From Micromonospora sp. H61 (GTDB lineage: Bacteria > Actinomycetota > Actinomycetes > Mycobacteriales > Micromonosporaceae): a stretch of 64,000 nt of DNA. This document shows, one piece after another, positions 25,572 through 33,126 of the stretch (positions are counted from its first letter, which is position 1; every line of letters starts with the position of its first letter). The notes beneath the pieces are model-generated. The model saw only the letters and a program-made list of their open reading frames with translations. It was not told the DNA's origin and searched no databases. The translations under genes were made by a program, and so were the position numbers. Location: positions 1 through 64,000 of the forward strand of contig NZ_JAGPXY010000022.1 of the NCBI RefSeq assembly GCF_018070325.1. Direction: 5' to 3'.

Positions 25572-26624
25572 ATGACCCAGCACAGTCGCGACCTGTCGCG
25601 CCGCCGGTTGCTCTTCGGTGGAGCCGCAGTGGGCGCTGCCACCCTCCTCACCGCCTGCACCAGCAACGAGACCCCGGCCGCCAGCACCCAGACCAAGGCC
25701 GCCGGAAACAGTGAAGGCAACAACGCCCCGGGCAAGAAGGTCGTCATCGGCTTCTCCGCCCCGGCCGCCGACCACGGCTGGATGGGCGCGATCCACGCCA
25801 ACGCCAAGGCGCAGGCCGCCGCCTACTCGGACGTGGAGTTCAAGGAGGTCGACGGTGGGTCGAACTCCGAGGCCCAGCGCTCCACGCTCGGCACGCTGAT
25901 CGCCCAGAAGCCGGACATCATCGTCGTGCTGCCGCACGACGGCAAGGAGGTCAACGCCGTTGCCCTCCAGGCGATGCAGGCGGGCATCCCGATCGTGAAC
26001 CTCGACCGGGCGTTCCCCGACGCGCTGGCCTCGCGGCTGGTCATCAAGGGCGACAACTACGGCATGGGCGTCTCGGCCGGGCACTTCATCGGCAAGATGC
26101 TCAAGGACAAGGGCGTCGCCAACCCGGTCATCGGTGAGATCGCCGGTCTGGAGATCCCGCTGACCGTCGAGCGCAGCGAGGGCTTCAAGGCTGCCCTAGC
26201 GACCTACGGGTTCAAGGTGGGCAACCGTCGTTCGGCCGAGTTCACCTCGGACAGCGGTCAGCGCGAGGCGTCCCAGCTGCTCCAGGCGCTGCCGAAGATC
26301 GACGCCATCTGGAACCACGACGACGACCAGGGCATCGGTGTGCTCGCGGCCATCAAGCAGGCCAACCGGTCGGAGTTCTTCATGGTCGGCGGCGCGGGCT
26401 CCAAGCTCGCGATCGACGCGATCAAGGCCGACAACACCGTGCTCAAGGCCACTGTCACCTACAACCCGTCGATGGCCTCCTCGGCGGTCTCGCTCGCGCG
26501 GCTCATCGCGCAGGGTCGGGGCCTGGGCGACCTGACGGAGCTGCAGGTGCCCAAGGAAGTGACCCTGGCCTCGGAGACGATCACCAAGGAGAACGCGAGC
26601 AGCTACGACAAGCTCGGGTTCTGA
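25572..26624 (+). CDS. Sugar ABC importer substrate-binding lipoprotein (RbsB-like)
   Basis: A 350-aa periplasmic-binding-protein fold of the ribose/galactose/inositol type, anchored outside the membrane. The N-terminus has a twin-arginine motif (SRRRLLFGG) and a lipobox (LLTAC), so it is probably a Tat-exported lipoprotein. The mature part follows the RbsB pattern: VVIGFSAPAADHGWMGAIHANA, a TLIAQKPDIIVVLPHD segment, IPIVNLDRAF and WNHDDDQGIGVLAAI in the C-lobe. AGGAGG precedes the ATG by 6 nt. A distinct substrate cannot be read from sequence; the flanking inositol-phosphate-synthase-like and oxidoreductase genes make a cyclitol or unusual hexose plausible. Confidence 0.93.
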   Translation: MTQHSRDLSRRRLLFGGAAVGAATLLTACTSNETPAASTQTKAAGNSEGNNAPGKKVVIGFSAPAADHGWMGAIHANAKAQAAAYSDVEFKEVDGGSNSEAQRSTLGTLIAQKPDIIVVLPHDGKEVNAVALQAMQAGIPIVNLDRAFPDALASRLVIKGDNYGMGVSAGHFIGKMLKDKGVANPVIGEIAGLEIPLTVERSEGFKAALATYGFKVGNRRSAEFTSDSGQREASQLLQALPKIDAIWNHDDDQGIGVLAAIKQANRSEFFMVGGAGSKLAIDAIKADNTVLKATVTYNPSMASSAVSLARLIAQGRGLGDLTELQVPKEVTLASETITKENASSYDKLGF

Positions 26625-26645
26625 CATACCGGGGGGAGACCCACC

Positions 26646-27854
26646 TTGTCCACGACAGACAAAGAACTGCGGGTCGGCATGGTCGGCTACGCGTTCATGG
26701 GCGCCGCGCACTCACAGGCGTGGCGCACCGTGAACCGCGTCTTCGACCTGCCGGCGCGGGCCCGGATGGCGTTGATCTGCGGCCGAGACACAGCGAAGGT
26801 GGCTGACGCCGCCGACACACTCGGCTGGGACGCGTACACCACCGACTGGCGTGACCTGATCAACCGGGACGACATCGACGTCGTCGACATCTGCACCCCG
26901 GGCGACAGTCACGCCGAGATCGCTCTCGCCGCGTTGGCCGCAGGCAAGCACGTTCTGTGCGAGAAGCCGTTGGCCAACTCGGTGGAGGAGGCACGGGCGA
27001 TGACCGCTGCGGCGGACGTCGCCCGGGCCTCCGGAGTGCGGTCGATGTGCGGGTTCAACTACCGCCGGGTCCCCGCGGTCACGATGATGCGCCAGTTGGT
27101 CGCCGACGGACGGCTCGGGGTGATTCGACACGTCCGTGCGACGTACCTGCAGGACTGGATCGTGGACCCGCAGTTCCCGCTGGTCTGGCGGTTGCAGAAG
27201 GACAGGGCGGGCTCCGGCGCGCTCGGTGACATCGGTGCGCACATCATCGACCTGACCCAGTTCGTCACGGGTCAGCGGATCAGCGGCGTCAGCGCGGTCA
27301 CCGAGACCTTCGTCAAGGAGCGGCCGTTGCCGGCCGAGTCGAGCGGTCTGGCGGCCTCGGTGGACGGCCACACGGCGCCCACCGGGACTGTCACCGTCGA
27401 CGACGCCGCGGTCTTCGTGGCGCGACTCGACGGTGGCGCCCTGGCCACGTACGAGGCGAGCCGGTTCGCGACCGGCCGTAAGAACGCGCTGCGCGTCGAG
27501 ATCAACGGCTCGCTGGGCAGTGTGGTCTTCGACCTGGAGCGCCTCAACGAGCTGGAGTTCTACGACGCAACCCGCCCGGCCGTGGAGCAGGGCTTCAGCC
27601 GCATCCTGGTGACCGAGGGCGAGCACCCGTACATGTCGGCGTGGTGGCCGCCGGGCCACATCATCGGCTACGAGCACTCGTTCACGCACGAGATGCGCGA
27701 TTTCATCGAGGCGGTCGCCACCGGTGTCGACCCGACTCCCTCCTTCGCCGACGCGTTGCAGGTCCAGCTGGTGCTGGACGCGGTGGCCCGCTCGGCGGAG
27801 CTCGGCTCCTCCTGGGCCGAGGTGGAACCGACGCTGACCGCGGCGACCGTCTGA
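26646..27854 (+). CDS. Gfo/Idh/MocA family NAD(P)-dependent oxidoreductase
   Basis: A 402-aa sugar or cyclitol dehydrogenase. The Rossmann domain (about residues 8-130) has VGYAFMGAAHSQAW, the CTPGDSHAEIALAAL helix and the family EKPLA motif. The C-terminal alpha/beta domain carries GALGDIGAHIIDLTQFV with the likely catalytic Asp/His pair, and a GHIIGYEHSFTHEMRDFIEAV end typical of oxidoreductases next to sugar importers. The start appears to be TTG with GGGGGAGA upstream. It ends the operon: a UUCG-loop hairpin lies 19 bp after the stop. Likely first step in metabolism of the imported sugar; the substrate is unknown. Confidence 0.92.
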   Translation: MSTTDKELRVGMVGYAFMGAAHSQAWRTVNRVFDLPARARMALICGRDTAKVADAADTLGWDAYTTDWRDLINRDDIDVVDICTPGDSHAEIALAALAAGKHVLCEKPLANSVEEARAMTAAADVARASGVRSMCGFNYRRVPAVTMMRQLVADGRLGVIRHVRATYLQDWIVDPQFPLVWRLQKDRAGSGALGDIGAHIIDLTQFVTGQRISGVSAVTETFVKERPLPAESSGLAASVDGHTAPTGTVTVDDAAVFVARLDGGALATYEASRFATGRKNALRVEINGSLGSVVFDLERLNELEFYDATRPAVEQGFSRILVTEGEHPYMSAWWPPGHIIGYEHSFTHEMRDFIEAVATGVDPTPSFADALQVQLVLDAVARSAELGSSWAEVEPTLTAATV

Positions 27855-27872
27855 CCATTGACCATCCGCGAC

Positions 27873-27890
27873 GGCGGTGTTCGCACCGCC
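27873..27890 (+). terminator. Hairpin terminator with TTCG loop after the importer operon
   Basis: GGCGGTG-TTCG-CACCGCC is a perfect 7-bp stem with the very stable UUCG tetraloop, placed just after the Gfo/Idh/MocA stop. There is no T-run. Confidence 0.7.
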
Positions 27891-28400
27891 ATCGCCCGAC
27901 CGGCTTTCCGAAGCCGACCGGCGAGGGACCAACCACGGATTGCGCCCCGTGGCCGGGACAGAGGTCGGCTTCGGAGAGCGTGCGGCCGGGCCTTACGGCC
28001 CGGTGGCGCACGAGCAGGACGGTCGTCCGGTGCGACCGGACCGGGATTCCCCGGCCGCACCGGAGGACCGCCACCACCGGTGACCTCCGGAGGACCTGAT
28101 GACACCGCCCGCCGCCGCCCCCACCCGTACCGCATCCGCTCGCCGGTTCCCGGCGGGTAGTGGTTCGGTCGGTGTTCCGGTGGGCGCGGCGGCCTGAGAC
28201 GCCCGGCCGAGGCATGCCAATGCCCCGACCGGCCGGATGCGGGGGAGGCAGGGTCGAGACGCCGACCCGACCCTGCCTACCAGCCCCGTCTGCTCGCACC
28301 TGCCGGGATCCGGTCCGGCGTCGTCGCCGCCGACGCCGACGTCGGAAGCCGGTGCTGTTCCGGTGCGGGGCGAGCGGACGGGGCCCATCCACCCCGGCCC
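27891..28400. other. Non-coding, highly structured gap between importer and ebo operons
   Basis: About 500 bp with no gene I can support; open frames here are GC-rich shadows on both strands. The first 120 bp hold several strong stems: CGGCTT-TCCG-AAGCCG (27901-27916), a 12-bp long-range match CCGAAGCCGACC (27908-27919) with GGTCGGCTTCGG (27963-27974) that competes with it, and CCGGGCC-TTAC-GGCCCGG (27986-28003) inside GTGCG/CGCAC arms. Nothing recognisable is seen in 28020-28400. A small RNA or remnant is possible but unproven. Confidence 0.5.
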
Positions 28401-28457
28401 GAAACTTTCCGAAACTGGCCCGTATCTTTCCGAAACATATTCTGATATTCCTATATT
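28401..28457 (+). promoter_or_regulatory. Promoter and twin operator of the ebo-type operon
   Basis: This is one of the most AT-rich stretches in the window. TATATT (28452-28457) is a good -10 box. TTTCCGAAA occurs twice, at 28406-28414 and 28427-28435, with centres exactly 21 bp apart (two helical turns); the first overlaps GAAACTTTC (28401-28409), the GAAANTTTC type of site used by some actinobacterial sugar repressors. The second copy covers the expected -35 region. Together they suggest a dimeric repressor gripping one face of the promoter. Confidence 0.55.
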
Positions 28458-28497
28458 TAGCGGTACCGACGGTTCCTCGTGAAGGGGAAGGAGCACC

Positions 28498-29664
28498 ATG
28501 CGAACAGGTGTCTGGCTGGTAGGAGCGCGCGGTTCGGTCGCGACCACCAGCATCGTCGGGGGGCTCGCGCTGCGGGCCGGCCTGGCCGGGCCGACCGGCT
28601 GCGTCACCGAGCTTCCCGAGCTGCGCGGCCCGGCCCTGCCGGCCTTCACCGATCTGGTCTTCGGCGGACACGATCTGGCCACCACTCCGCTGTGCAAGCG
28701 CGCCGAGGCCCTCGCCGACGCCGGTGTCATCCCCTGGCGACTGGTCGCCGCGCTCCGCGACGAGCTGGGCGTGGTCGAGCAGGAACTGCGCCCAGCACCG
28801 GTCGGCGACACCCAGGCCGACCGGGCCGAGGCAGTGGTCCGCGACCTGACCAGCTTCCGCGAGCGGCACGAACTGGACCGGGTGGTGGTGGTCAACGTCT
28901 CCGCCACCGAGCCGGCCCCCGAACCGCACCCCGCGCACGCCGACCCGGCCGCGCTACGCGCCGCCCTCGACGGCCCGGACGAGGTGCTGCCGGTCAGCTC
29001 CCTCTACGCGTACGCCGCAGTGCTCGCCGGCTGCCCGTACGTCGACTTCACCCCGTCCACCGGGCTGCGGTTGCCGGCGCTGGCCGCGCTGGCCGAGGAG
29101 GCCCGACTGCCGTACGCCGGGCACGACGGCAAGACCGGGGAAACCCTTGTCAAGTCGGTGCTCGCGCCGATGTTCGCGATGCGCAACCTGGCCGTGGGCT
29201 CCTGGTCCGGGGTCAACCTGCTCGGCGGTGGCGACGGCGCCACCCTCGCCGACCCGGCCGCGAACGCGGCGAAGGTGCAGAGCAAGCAGCGGGTGCTCGG
29301 CGAGACGCTGGGCTACGTCCCGCAGGGCGGCACCCGCATCGAGTACGTCGAGGAGCTGGGCGACTTCAAGACCGCCTGGGATCTGATCACCTTCAGCGGC
29401 TTCCTCGGCACCGGCATGCGGATGGAGTTCACCTGGCACGGCTGCGACTCCGCGTTGGCCGCGCCGCTGGTACTCGACCTGGCCCGGCTCACCGCCGCCG
29501 CGCACGCCGCCGGGCAGGTGGGGCCGCTGGCCGACCTGGGCTTCTTCTTCAAGGACCCGCTGGGCGCGCCCACCCACTCGCTGGGTGAGCAGTGGGCCCG
29601 GCTGACCGCCTTCACCCGGCAACTGCACGACGGCGGAGACGGTGACCATGACAACGTTGGCTGA
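28498..29664 (+). CDS. Myo-inositol-1-phosphate-synthase-like cyclase, first gene of the ebo-type operon
   Basis: A 388-aa relative of inositol-3-phosphate synthase, the NAD-dependent enzyme that cyclises glucose 6-phosphate. Visible features: an N-terminal nucleotide-binding segment (VWLVGARGSVATTSIVGG, residues 4-21), VVVVNVSATEPAP, SSLYAYAAVLAGCPYVDFTPS, the GHDGKTGETLVKSVLAPMF motif that matches the family's G-D-D-x-K-S-G-x-T region, and NLLGGGDGATLADPAANAAK followed by SKQRVL. It is diverged from housekeeping enzymes, so the substrate may be another sugar phosphate. GGGGAAGGAG precedes the ATG. It heads eight tightly packed genes and takes the place where other ebo clusters carry EboD, another sugar-phosphate cyclase. 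Confidence 0.85.
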   Translation: MRTGVWLVGARGSVATTSIVGGLALRAGLAGPTGCVTELPELRGPALPAFTDLVFGGHDLATTPLCKRAEALADAGVIPWRLVAALRDELGVVEQELRPAPVGDTQADRAEAVVRDLTSFRERHELDRVVVVNVSATEPAPEPHPAHADPAALRAALDGPDEVLPVSSLYAYAAVLAGCPYVDFTPSTGLRLPALAALAEEARLPYAGHDGKTGETLVKSVLAPMFAMRNLAVGSWSGVNLLGGGDGATLADPAANAAKVQSKQRVLGETLGYVPQGGTRIEYVEELGDFKTAWDLITFSGFLGTGMRMEFTWHGCDSALAAPLVLDLARLTAAAHAAGQVGPLADLGFFFKDPLGAPTHSLGEQWARLTAFTRQLHDGGDGDHDNVG

Positions 29665-30607
29665 TCTCGCCGAGCTGGTCCGGGCGCCGGCCGCGCTCTC
29701 GGTGCCCGGTGACGTGATCGCCGGGGCCGCGGCGGCCGGCGCGTTGAGCCCGCGTACCCCGGCCCTGGCCGGCGCATCGGTGCTGCTCTACTGGGCCGGC
29801 ATGGCCGCCAACGACTGGGCCGACCGACGCCTGGACGCCGAGGAACGGCCCGAGCGGCCGATCCCGAGCGGGCGGATCACCCCGGCCGCCGCTGTCGGCC
29901 TCGCGGCGGGCCTCACGGCCGCCGGCGTGGGCCTGGCCGCCGCCGCGGGCGGTCGCCGCGCCGCCGCGCTCGCCGTGCCGCTGGCCGCCACCATCTGGGG
30001 GTACGACCTGCTGGCCAAGAACACCGCGGCCGGCCCGGCCGTGATGGCCGCCTGCCGAGGGCTGGACGTGCTGCTCGGCGCGTCCGGCGGCCGGATCACC
30101 CGGGCGTTGCCGGCGGCGGCCACCGTCGCCGCGCACACCTGGACGGTCACCGCGCTGTCCCGCCGGGAGGTCACCGGCGCCGACGCCACCCTGCCGATGC
30201 GCACCCTCGCCGGCACCGCGTTGGTCGCCGCCAGTGCCGCCGTCGCCGTGCCGGGCGCCCGACGCGCAGCCCACCGATCGACGAACCAGCCCGGGGCCAC
30301 CGACCGGGCCGACACCGTCGACGAGACCGGCGTGCGCGCGGGTCGCAGCCGGTCGGCCACTATCGCGGCGCTGCTGCCCGCGGTGCTGGCCGGCTGGTAC
30401 GCCGCCCGGTACGGCGCGGCCCAGGCCGAGGTGGTCCGGGACCCGTCGGCCGGGCGGGTCCGCGCGGCCGTCGGCGCCGGGATCACCGGGTTGCCGGCCC
30501 TCCAGGGAGCCCTCACCGCACGGGGTGGGGCGGGTCTGCTCGGGGTGGCCGTCGCGGCGGCCGCGCCGCTGGGTCGACGGCTGGCCCGGAAGGTCTCCCC
30601 GACATGA
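29648..30607 (+). CDS. eboC: UbiA-family prenyltransferase (EboC-like)
   Basis: A 319-aa integral membrane prenyltransferase. The first Asp-rich motif is present as NDWADRRLDAEERPERPIPSG (about residues 55-75), which in UbiA enzymes binds the Mg-diphosphate of the prenyl donor, and eight or nine hydrophobic segments follow. The second motif is less clear: the region WGYDLLAKNTAAGP keeps the expected YDLLAKNT sequence. The GTG at 29642 and the ATG at 29648 are both possible; GGAG is best spaced for the ATG. The gene overlaps the cyclase by 17 nt and the next gene by ATGA. With the polyprenyl synthase at the operon's end, it probably prenylates a cyclic product. Confidence 0.85.
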   Translation: MTTLADLAELVRAPAALSVPGDVIAGAAAAGALSPRTPALAGASVLLYWAGMAANDWADRRLDAEERPERPIPSGRITPAAAVGLAAGLTAAGVGLAAAAGGRRAAALAVPLAATIWGYDLLAKNTAAGPAVMAACRGLDVLLGASGGRITRALPAAATVAAHTWTVTALSRREVTGADATLPMRTLAGTALVAASAAVAVPGARRAAHRSTNQPGATDRADTVDETGVRAGRSRSATIAALLPAVLAGWYAARYGAAQAEVVRDPSAGRVRAAVGAGITGLPALQGALTARGGAGLLGVAVAAAAPLGRRLARKVSPT

Positions 30608-31602
30608 GCGTCCCCGAGCCCCGGCCCGGTGCGTCGGCCGCCGACGCCACCACGCTGCGCCTCGGGTACGGCACGAACGGCTTCGCCAACCACCGCCTCG
30701 ACGACGCGCTCGCCGTCATCGCCGACCTCGGTTACGACGGGGTGGCGCTCACCCTGGACCACGACCACCTGGACCCGTTCGCGCCCGGGCTCACCCGCCG
30801 GGTCGCCGCTGTCGGTCGACGGTTGGAGTCGCTGGGCCTGGCGGTGGTCATCGAGACCGGTGCCCGCTACCTGCTCGACCCGTGGCAGAAGCACGCCCCG
30901 ACGTTGCTGCACGACGACCCGACGCGGCGGATCGAGTTCCTGCGCCGGGCCGTGCGGATCGGCGCCGACCTGGGCGCGGAGGCGGTCTCGTTCTGGGCCG
31001 GTGTCCGACCCGAGGCGGTGTCACAGCAGTGCGCCTGGGACCGGCTGGTGTCCGGCTGCGCCACAGTGGTCGACGCGGCCGACACCGCTGGCGTCACACT
31101 CGGCTTCGAACCGGAGCCGGGCATGCTGGTGCAGGACATCGCCGACTGGCGTCGGCTGCACGCGGCACTCGACAACCCGGCTCGTTTCGGCATCACCCTC
31201 GACATCGGCCACTGCCGGTGCCTGGAGCCCTGGCCGGTGCCGCAGTGCGTCGCCGAGGTGGCCGATCACCTGGTCAACGTGCAGATCGACGACATGCGCC
31301 GAGGCGTGCACGAGCACCTGGAGTTCGGCGTCGGCGAGATCGACTTCCCGCCGGTGCTGGCCGCGCTGCGCGACGCCGGCTACCGCGGTCTGGTCGCCGT
31401 CGAGTTGCCCCGCGACTCGCACGCCGCGCCCGCCGTGGCCGCCCGGTCGATCGAGTTCCTGCGGGCCGCCGCGGCTACCGAATACGACCCTGCCCACACC
31501 CTTTGCTCTGCACCCGCCGAGGCGACACCCGCCGAGGCGACACCCGCCGGGGCGACACCTGCCGAGGCGCGACCTGCCGAAGAGGCCCCGGTGCATATAT
31601 AG
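30604..31602 (+). CDS. Sugar-phosphate isomerase/epimerase-like TIM-barrel protein with a repeat-derived tail
   Basis: A 332-aa AP-endonuclease-2/xylose-isomerase-like barrel. LRLGYGTNGFANHRLDDALAVIADLGYDGVALTLD opens it, GFEPEPGMLVQD carries the metal-binding Glu, DIGHCRCLE an Asp/His pair, and VNVQIDDMRRGVHEHLEFGVGEIDFP the remaining ligands. Such enzymes isomerise or epimerise sugars and cyclitols (for example inosose isomerases), fitting a cyclitol pathway. The barrel is complete by about residue 293; the last 35-40 residues (AEATPAEATPAGATPAEARPAEE and neighbours) come from a repeat cassette flanked by an 18-bp inverted repeat, which also supplies the stop codon. The tail is therefore an acquired extension. 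Confidence 0.88.
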   Translation: MSVPEPRPGASAADATTLRLGYGTNGFANHRLDDALAVIADLGYDGVALTLDHDHLDPFAPGLTRRVAAVGRRLESLGLAVVIETGARYLLDPWQKHAPTLLHDDPTRRIEFLRRAVRIGADLGAEAVSFWAGVRPEAVSQQCAWDRLVSGCATVVDAADTAGVTLGFEPEPGMLVQDIADWRRLHAALDNPARFGITLDIGHCRCLEPWPVPQCVAEVADHLVNVQIDDMRRGVHEHLEFGVGEIDFPPVLAALRDAGYRGLVAVELPRDSHAAPAVAARSIEFLRAAAATEYDPAHTLCSAPAEATPAEATPAGATPAEARPAEEAPVHI

Positions 31603-31619
31603 GTGCAGAGCAAAGGGTG
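31497..31619. repeat. 18-bp inverted repeat enclosing 15-bp tandem repeats
   Basis: CACCCTTTGCTCTGCACC (31497-31514) and its perfect reverse complement (31602-31619) enclose 87 bp. That interior starts with four to five 15-bp repeats (31516-31530 and 31531-31545 are identical, the next ones diverge) and ends in GTGCATATATAG, an AT-rich run unlike the surroundings. The cassette lies at the 3' end of the isomerase gene and provides its last codons and stop. It looks like a small non-autonomous mobile or REP-like element, and its RNA would form a long hairpin between the third and fourth genes of the operon. Confidence 0.85.
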
Positions 31620-31659
31620 GTGGCGGGGCACCGGGGAGCAGCACAAGGGAGGAGACGGG

Positions 31660-32268
31660 ATGACACCGGATTCACTGCGGGCCGCGCTGGGAGGCGTACC
31701 CGATCCCGATTGGCTGGACACGGCGCTGCGCCGGGTCAGCACCGAGCCCACCGCGATCACCCGGCTCTTTCCCGCCGTCGGCCGACGCTGCGGGCGGGCC
31801 GCACTGCCCGACGCACCCGGCTGGACCGCCGACGACGCGGCCCGGGTGCTGCTGCTCACCAGCCTGCAAGGCGAGCACGCGGCGTACGCCGAGCGCCTCT
31901 ACCAGCACGGTGACGCGGCCGAACGACGGGCCGTGCTGCGTGCCCTGCCGCTGCTGCCGATCGGCGCCGACGCGGTTCCGTTGCTGCACGACGCGATCCG
32001 GACCAACGACACCCGGCTGGTCGCCGCCGCGCTCGGCCCGTACGCCCGGCACCTCGACCAGGCCGCCTGGCGGCAGGCGGTGCTCAAGTGCGTGTTCAGC
32101 GGCGTTCCCCTGGCCAACGTGGCGGACCTGGACAGCCGGGCCGACGGCGAGCTGACCGCGATGCTGGCCGCGCTGGCCGCCGAACGGCACGCCGCCGGCC
32201 GGGAGTTGCCCGCCGACGCCAACGACCTGCTCCACCGGCTCACCGCCGCACTGCCCCGGGAGGCGTGA
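31660..32268 (+). CDS. eboA: EboA-domain protein
   Basis: A 202-aa soluble, mostly alpha-helical protein matching the EboA family (family membership is inferred from general appearance and from its position before the TatD-like gene). It shows short repeated helices such as ERRAVLRALPLLPIGADAVPLLHDAIRTND and AALGPYARHLDQAAWRQAVLKCVFSGVPLANVADLD, consistent with a HEAT-like repeat fold. No catalytic motif is seen; EboA's biochemical role is unknown. The ATG at 31660 follows AAGGGAGGAGAC. An upstream in-frame GTG lies inside the inverted repeat and is unlikely to be used. The stop codon is directly followed by the ATG of eboB. Confidence 0.82.
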   Translation: MTPDSLRAALGGVPDPDWLDTALRRVSTEPTAITRLFPAVGRRCGRAALPDAPGWTADDAARVLLLTSLQGEHAAYAERLYQHGDAAERRAVLRALPLLPIGADAVPLLHDAIRTNDTRLVAAALGPYARHLDQAAWRQAVLKCVFSGVPLANVADLDSRADGELTAMLAALAAERHAAGRELPADANDLLHRLTAALPREA

Positions 32269-33126
32269 ATGCGCATCTTCGACCCCCACATCCACATGAC
32301 CTCGCGCACCACCGACGACTACGAACGGATGGCCGCCGCCGGAGTGCGCGCGGTGGTGGAGCCGGCGTTCTGGCTGGGTCAGCCGCGCACCAGCGCCGCC
32401 TCGTTCACCGACTACTTCGACTCGTTGATCGGCTGGGAGCCGTTCCGGGCCGGGCAGTTCGGGGTGCGCCACTTCGCCACCATCGCGCTGAACCCCAAGG
32501 AGGCCAACGACCCGCGCTGCCGGCCGGTCCTCGACCTGCTGCCCCGCTACCTGGACAAGGACGCGGTGGTGGCGGTCGGCGAGATCGGGTACGACTCGAT
32601 GACGCCCGAGGAGGACGAGGCGTTCGCGGCGCAGCTCGCCCTCGCGGTGGCGTACGACCTGCCGGCGCTGGTGCACACCCCGCACCGGGACAAGGCGCGC
32701 GGCTGCGAGCGGACCCTCGCCGTGGTCGCCGAGTCCGGCATCGACGCGGGTCGGGTGGTCGTCGACCACCTCAACGAGGTGACGGTGAAGCTGGTCCGCG
32801 ACAGCGGCTGCTGGCTGGGTTTCTCCATCTACCCGGACACCAAGATGACCCCGCAGCGGATGGTGGAGTTGCTGCGGGAGTACGGCACGGAACGGATGCT
32901 GGTCAACTCGGCAGCCGACTGGGGGCGCTCCGACCCGCTGCTGACCAGGGCCACCGGCGAGGCGATGCTCGCGGCCGGCTTCAGCGACGACGACGTCGAC
33001 AAGGTGCTGTGGCGAAACCCGGTGGAGTTCTACGGTCAGTCGGGGCGGCTCGACCTCAGCGACCTGGACACCGCCGCCGCGGTGGACCCGCAGACCGGCA
33101 ACTCGATCCTGCGCGGCGGCAGCTGA
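32269..33126 (+). CDS. eboB: TatD-like metal-dependent hydrolase (EboB)
   Basis: A 285-aa TIM-barrel amidohydrolase. The N-terminal metal site is FDPHIHMTSRT (the H-x-H pair). Further ligands are in VGEIGYDSMTPEEDE (Glu), a LVHTPHRDK strand (His), VVVDHLNE (His) and NSAADWGRSDP (Asp). The NPVEFY ending is typical of TatD proteins. It is cytoplasmic, as no signal sequence is present. TatD proteins hydrolyse various substrates; for EboB the substrate is not known, though it belongs to the conserved ebo core thought to process or deliver a metabolite. It is directly adjacent to eboA and overlaps eboE by one base (TGATG). Confidence 0.9.
   Translation: MRIFDPHIHMTSRTTDDYERMAAAGVRAVVEPAFWLGQPRTSAASFTDYFDSLIGWEPFRAGQFGVRHFATIALNPKEANDPRCRPVLDLLPRYLDKDAVVAVGEIGYDSMTPEEDEAFAAQLALAVAYDLPALVHTPHRDKARGCERTLAVVAESGIDAGRVVVDHLNEVTVKLVRDSGCWLGFSIYPDTKMTPQRMVELLREYGTERMLVNSAADWGRSDPLLTRATGEAMLAAGFSDDDVDKVLWRNPVEFYGQSGRLDLSDLDTAAAVDPQTGNSILRGGS

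Noticed and set aside
27858..28522. Several overlapping open frames in the gap before the ebo operon
   Set aside because: They are Arg/Pro-rich in all frames, lack ribosome-binding sites and overlap strong RNA structures; treated as non-coding.
31516..31588. 15-bp tandem repeats considered as a CRISPR array
   Set aside because: The units are contiguous, have no spacers and are translated in frame; no cas genes occur in the window.
31603..31659. A GTG inside the inverted repeat as the start of EboA
   Set aside because: It would add 19 residues made from the repeat, has no ribosome-binding site, and the ATG at 31660 follows a clear GGAGGAG.
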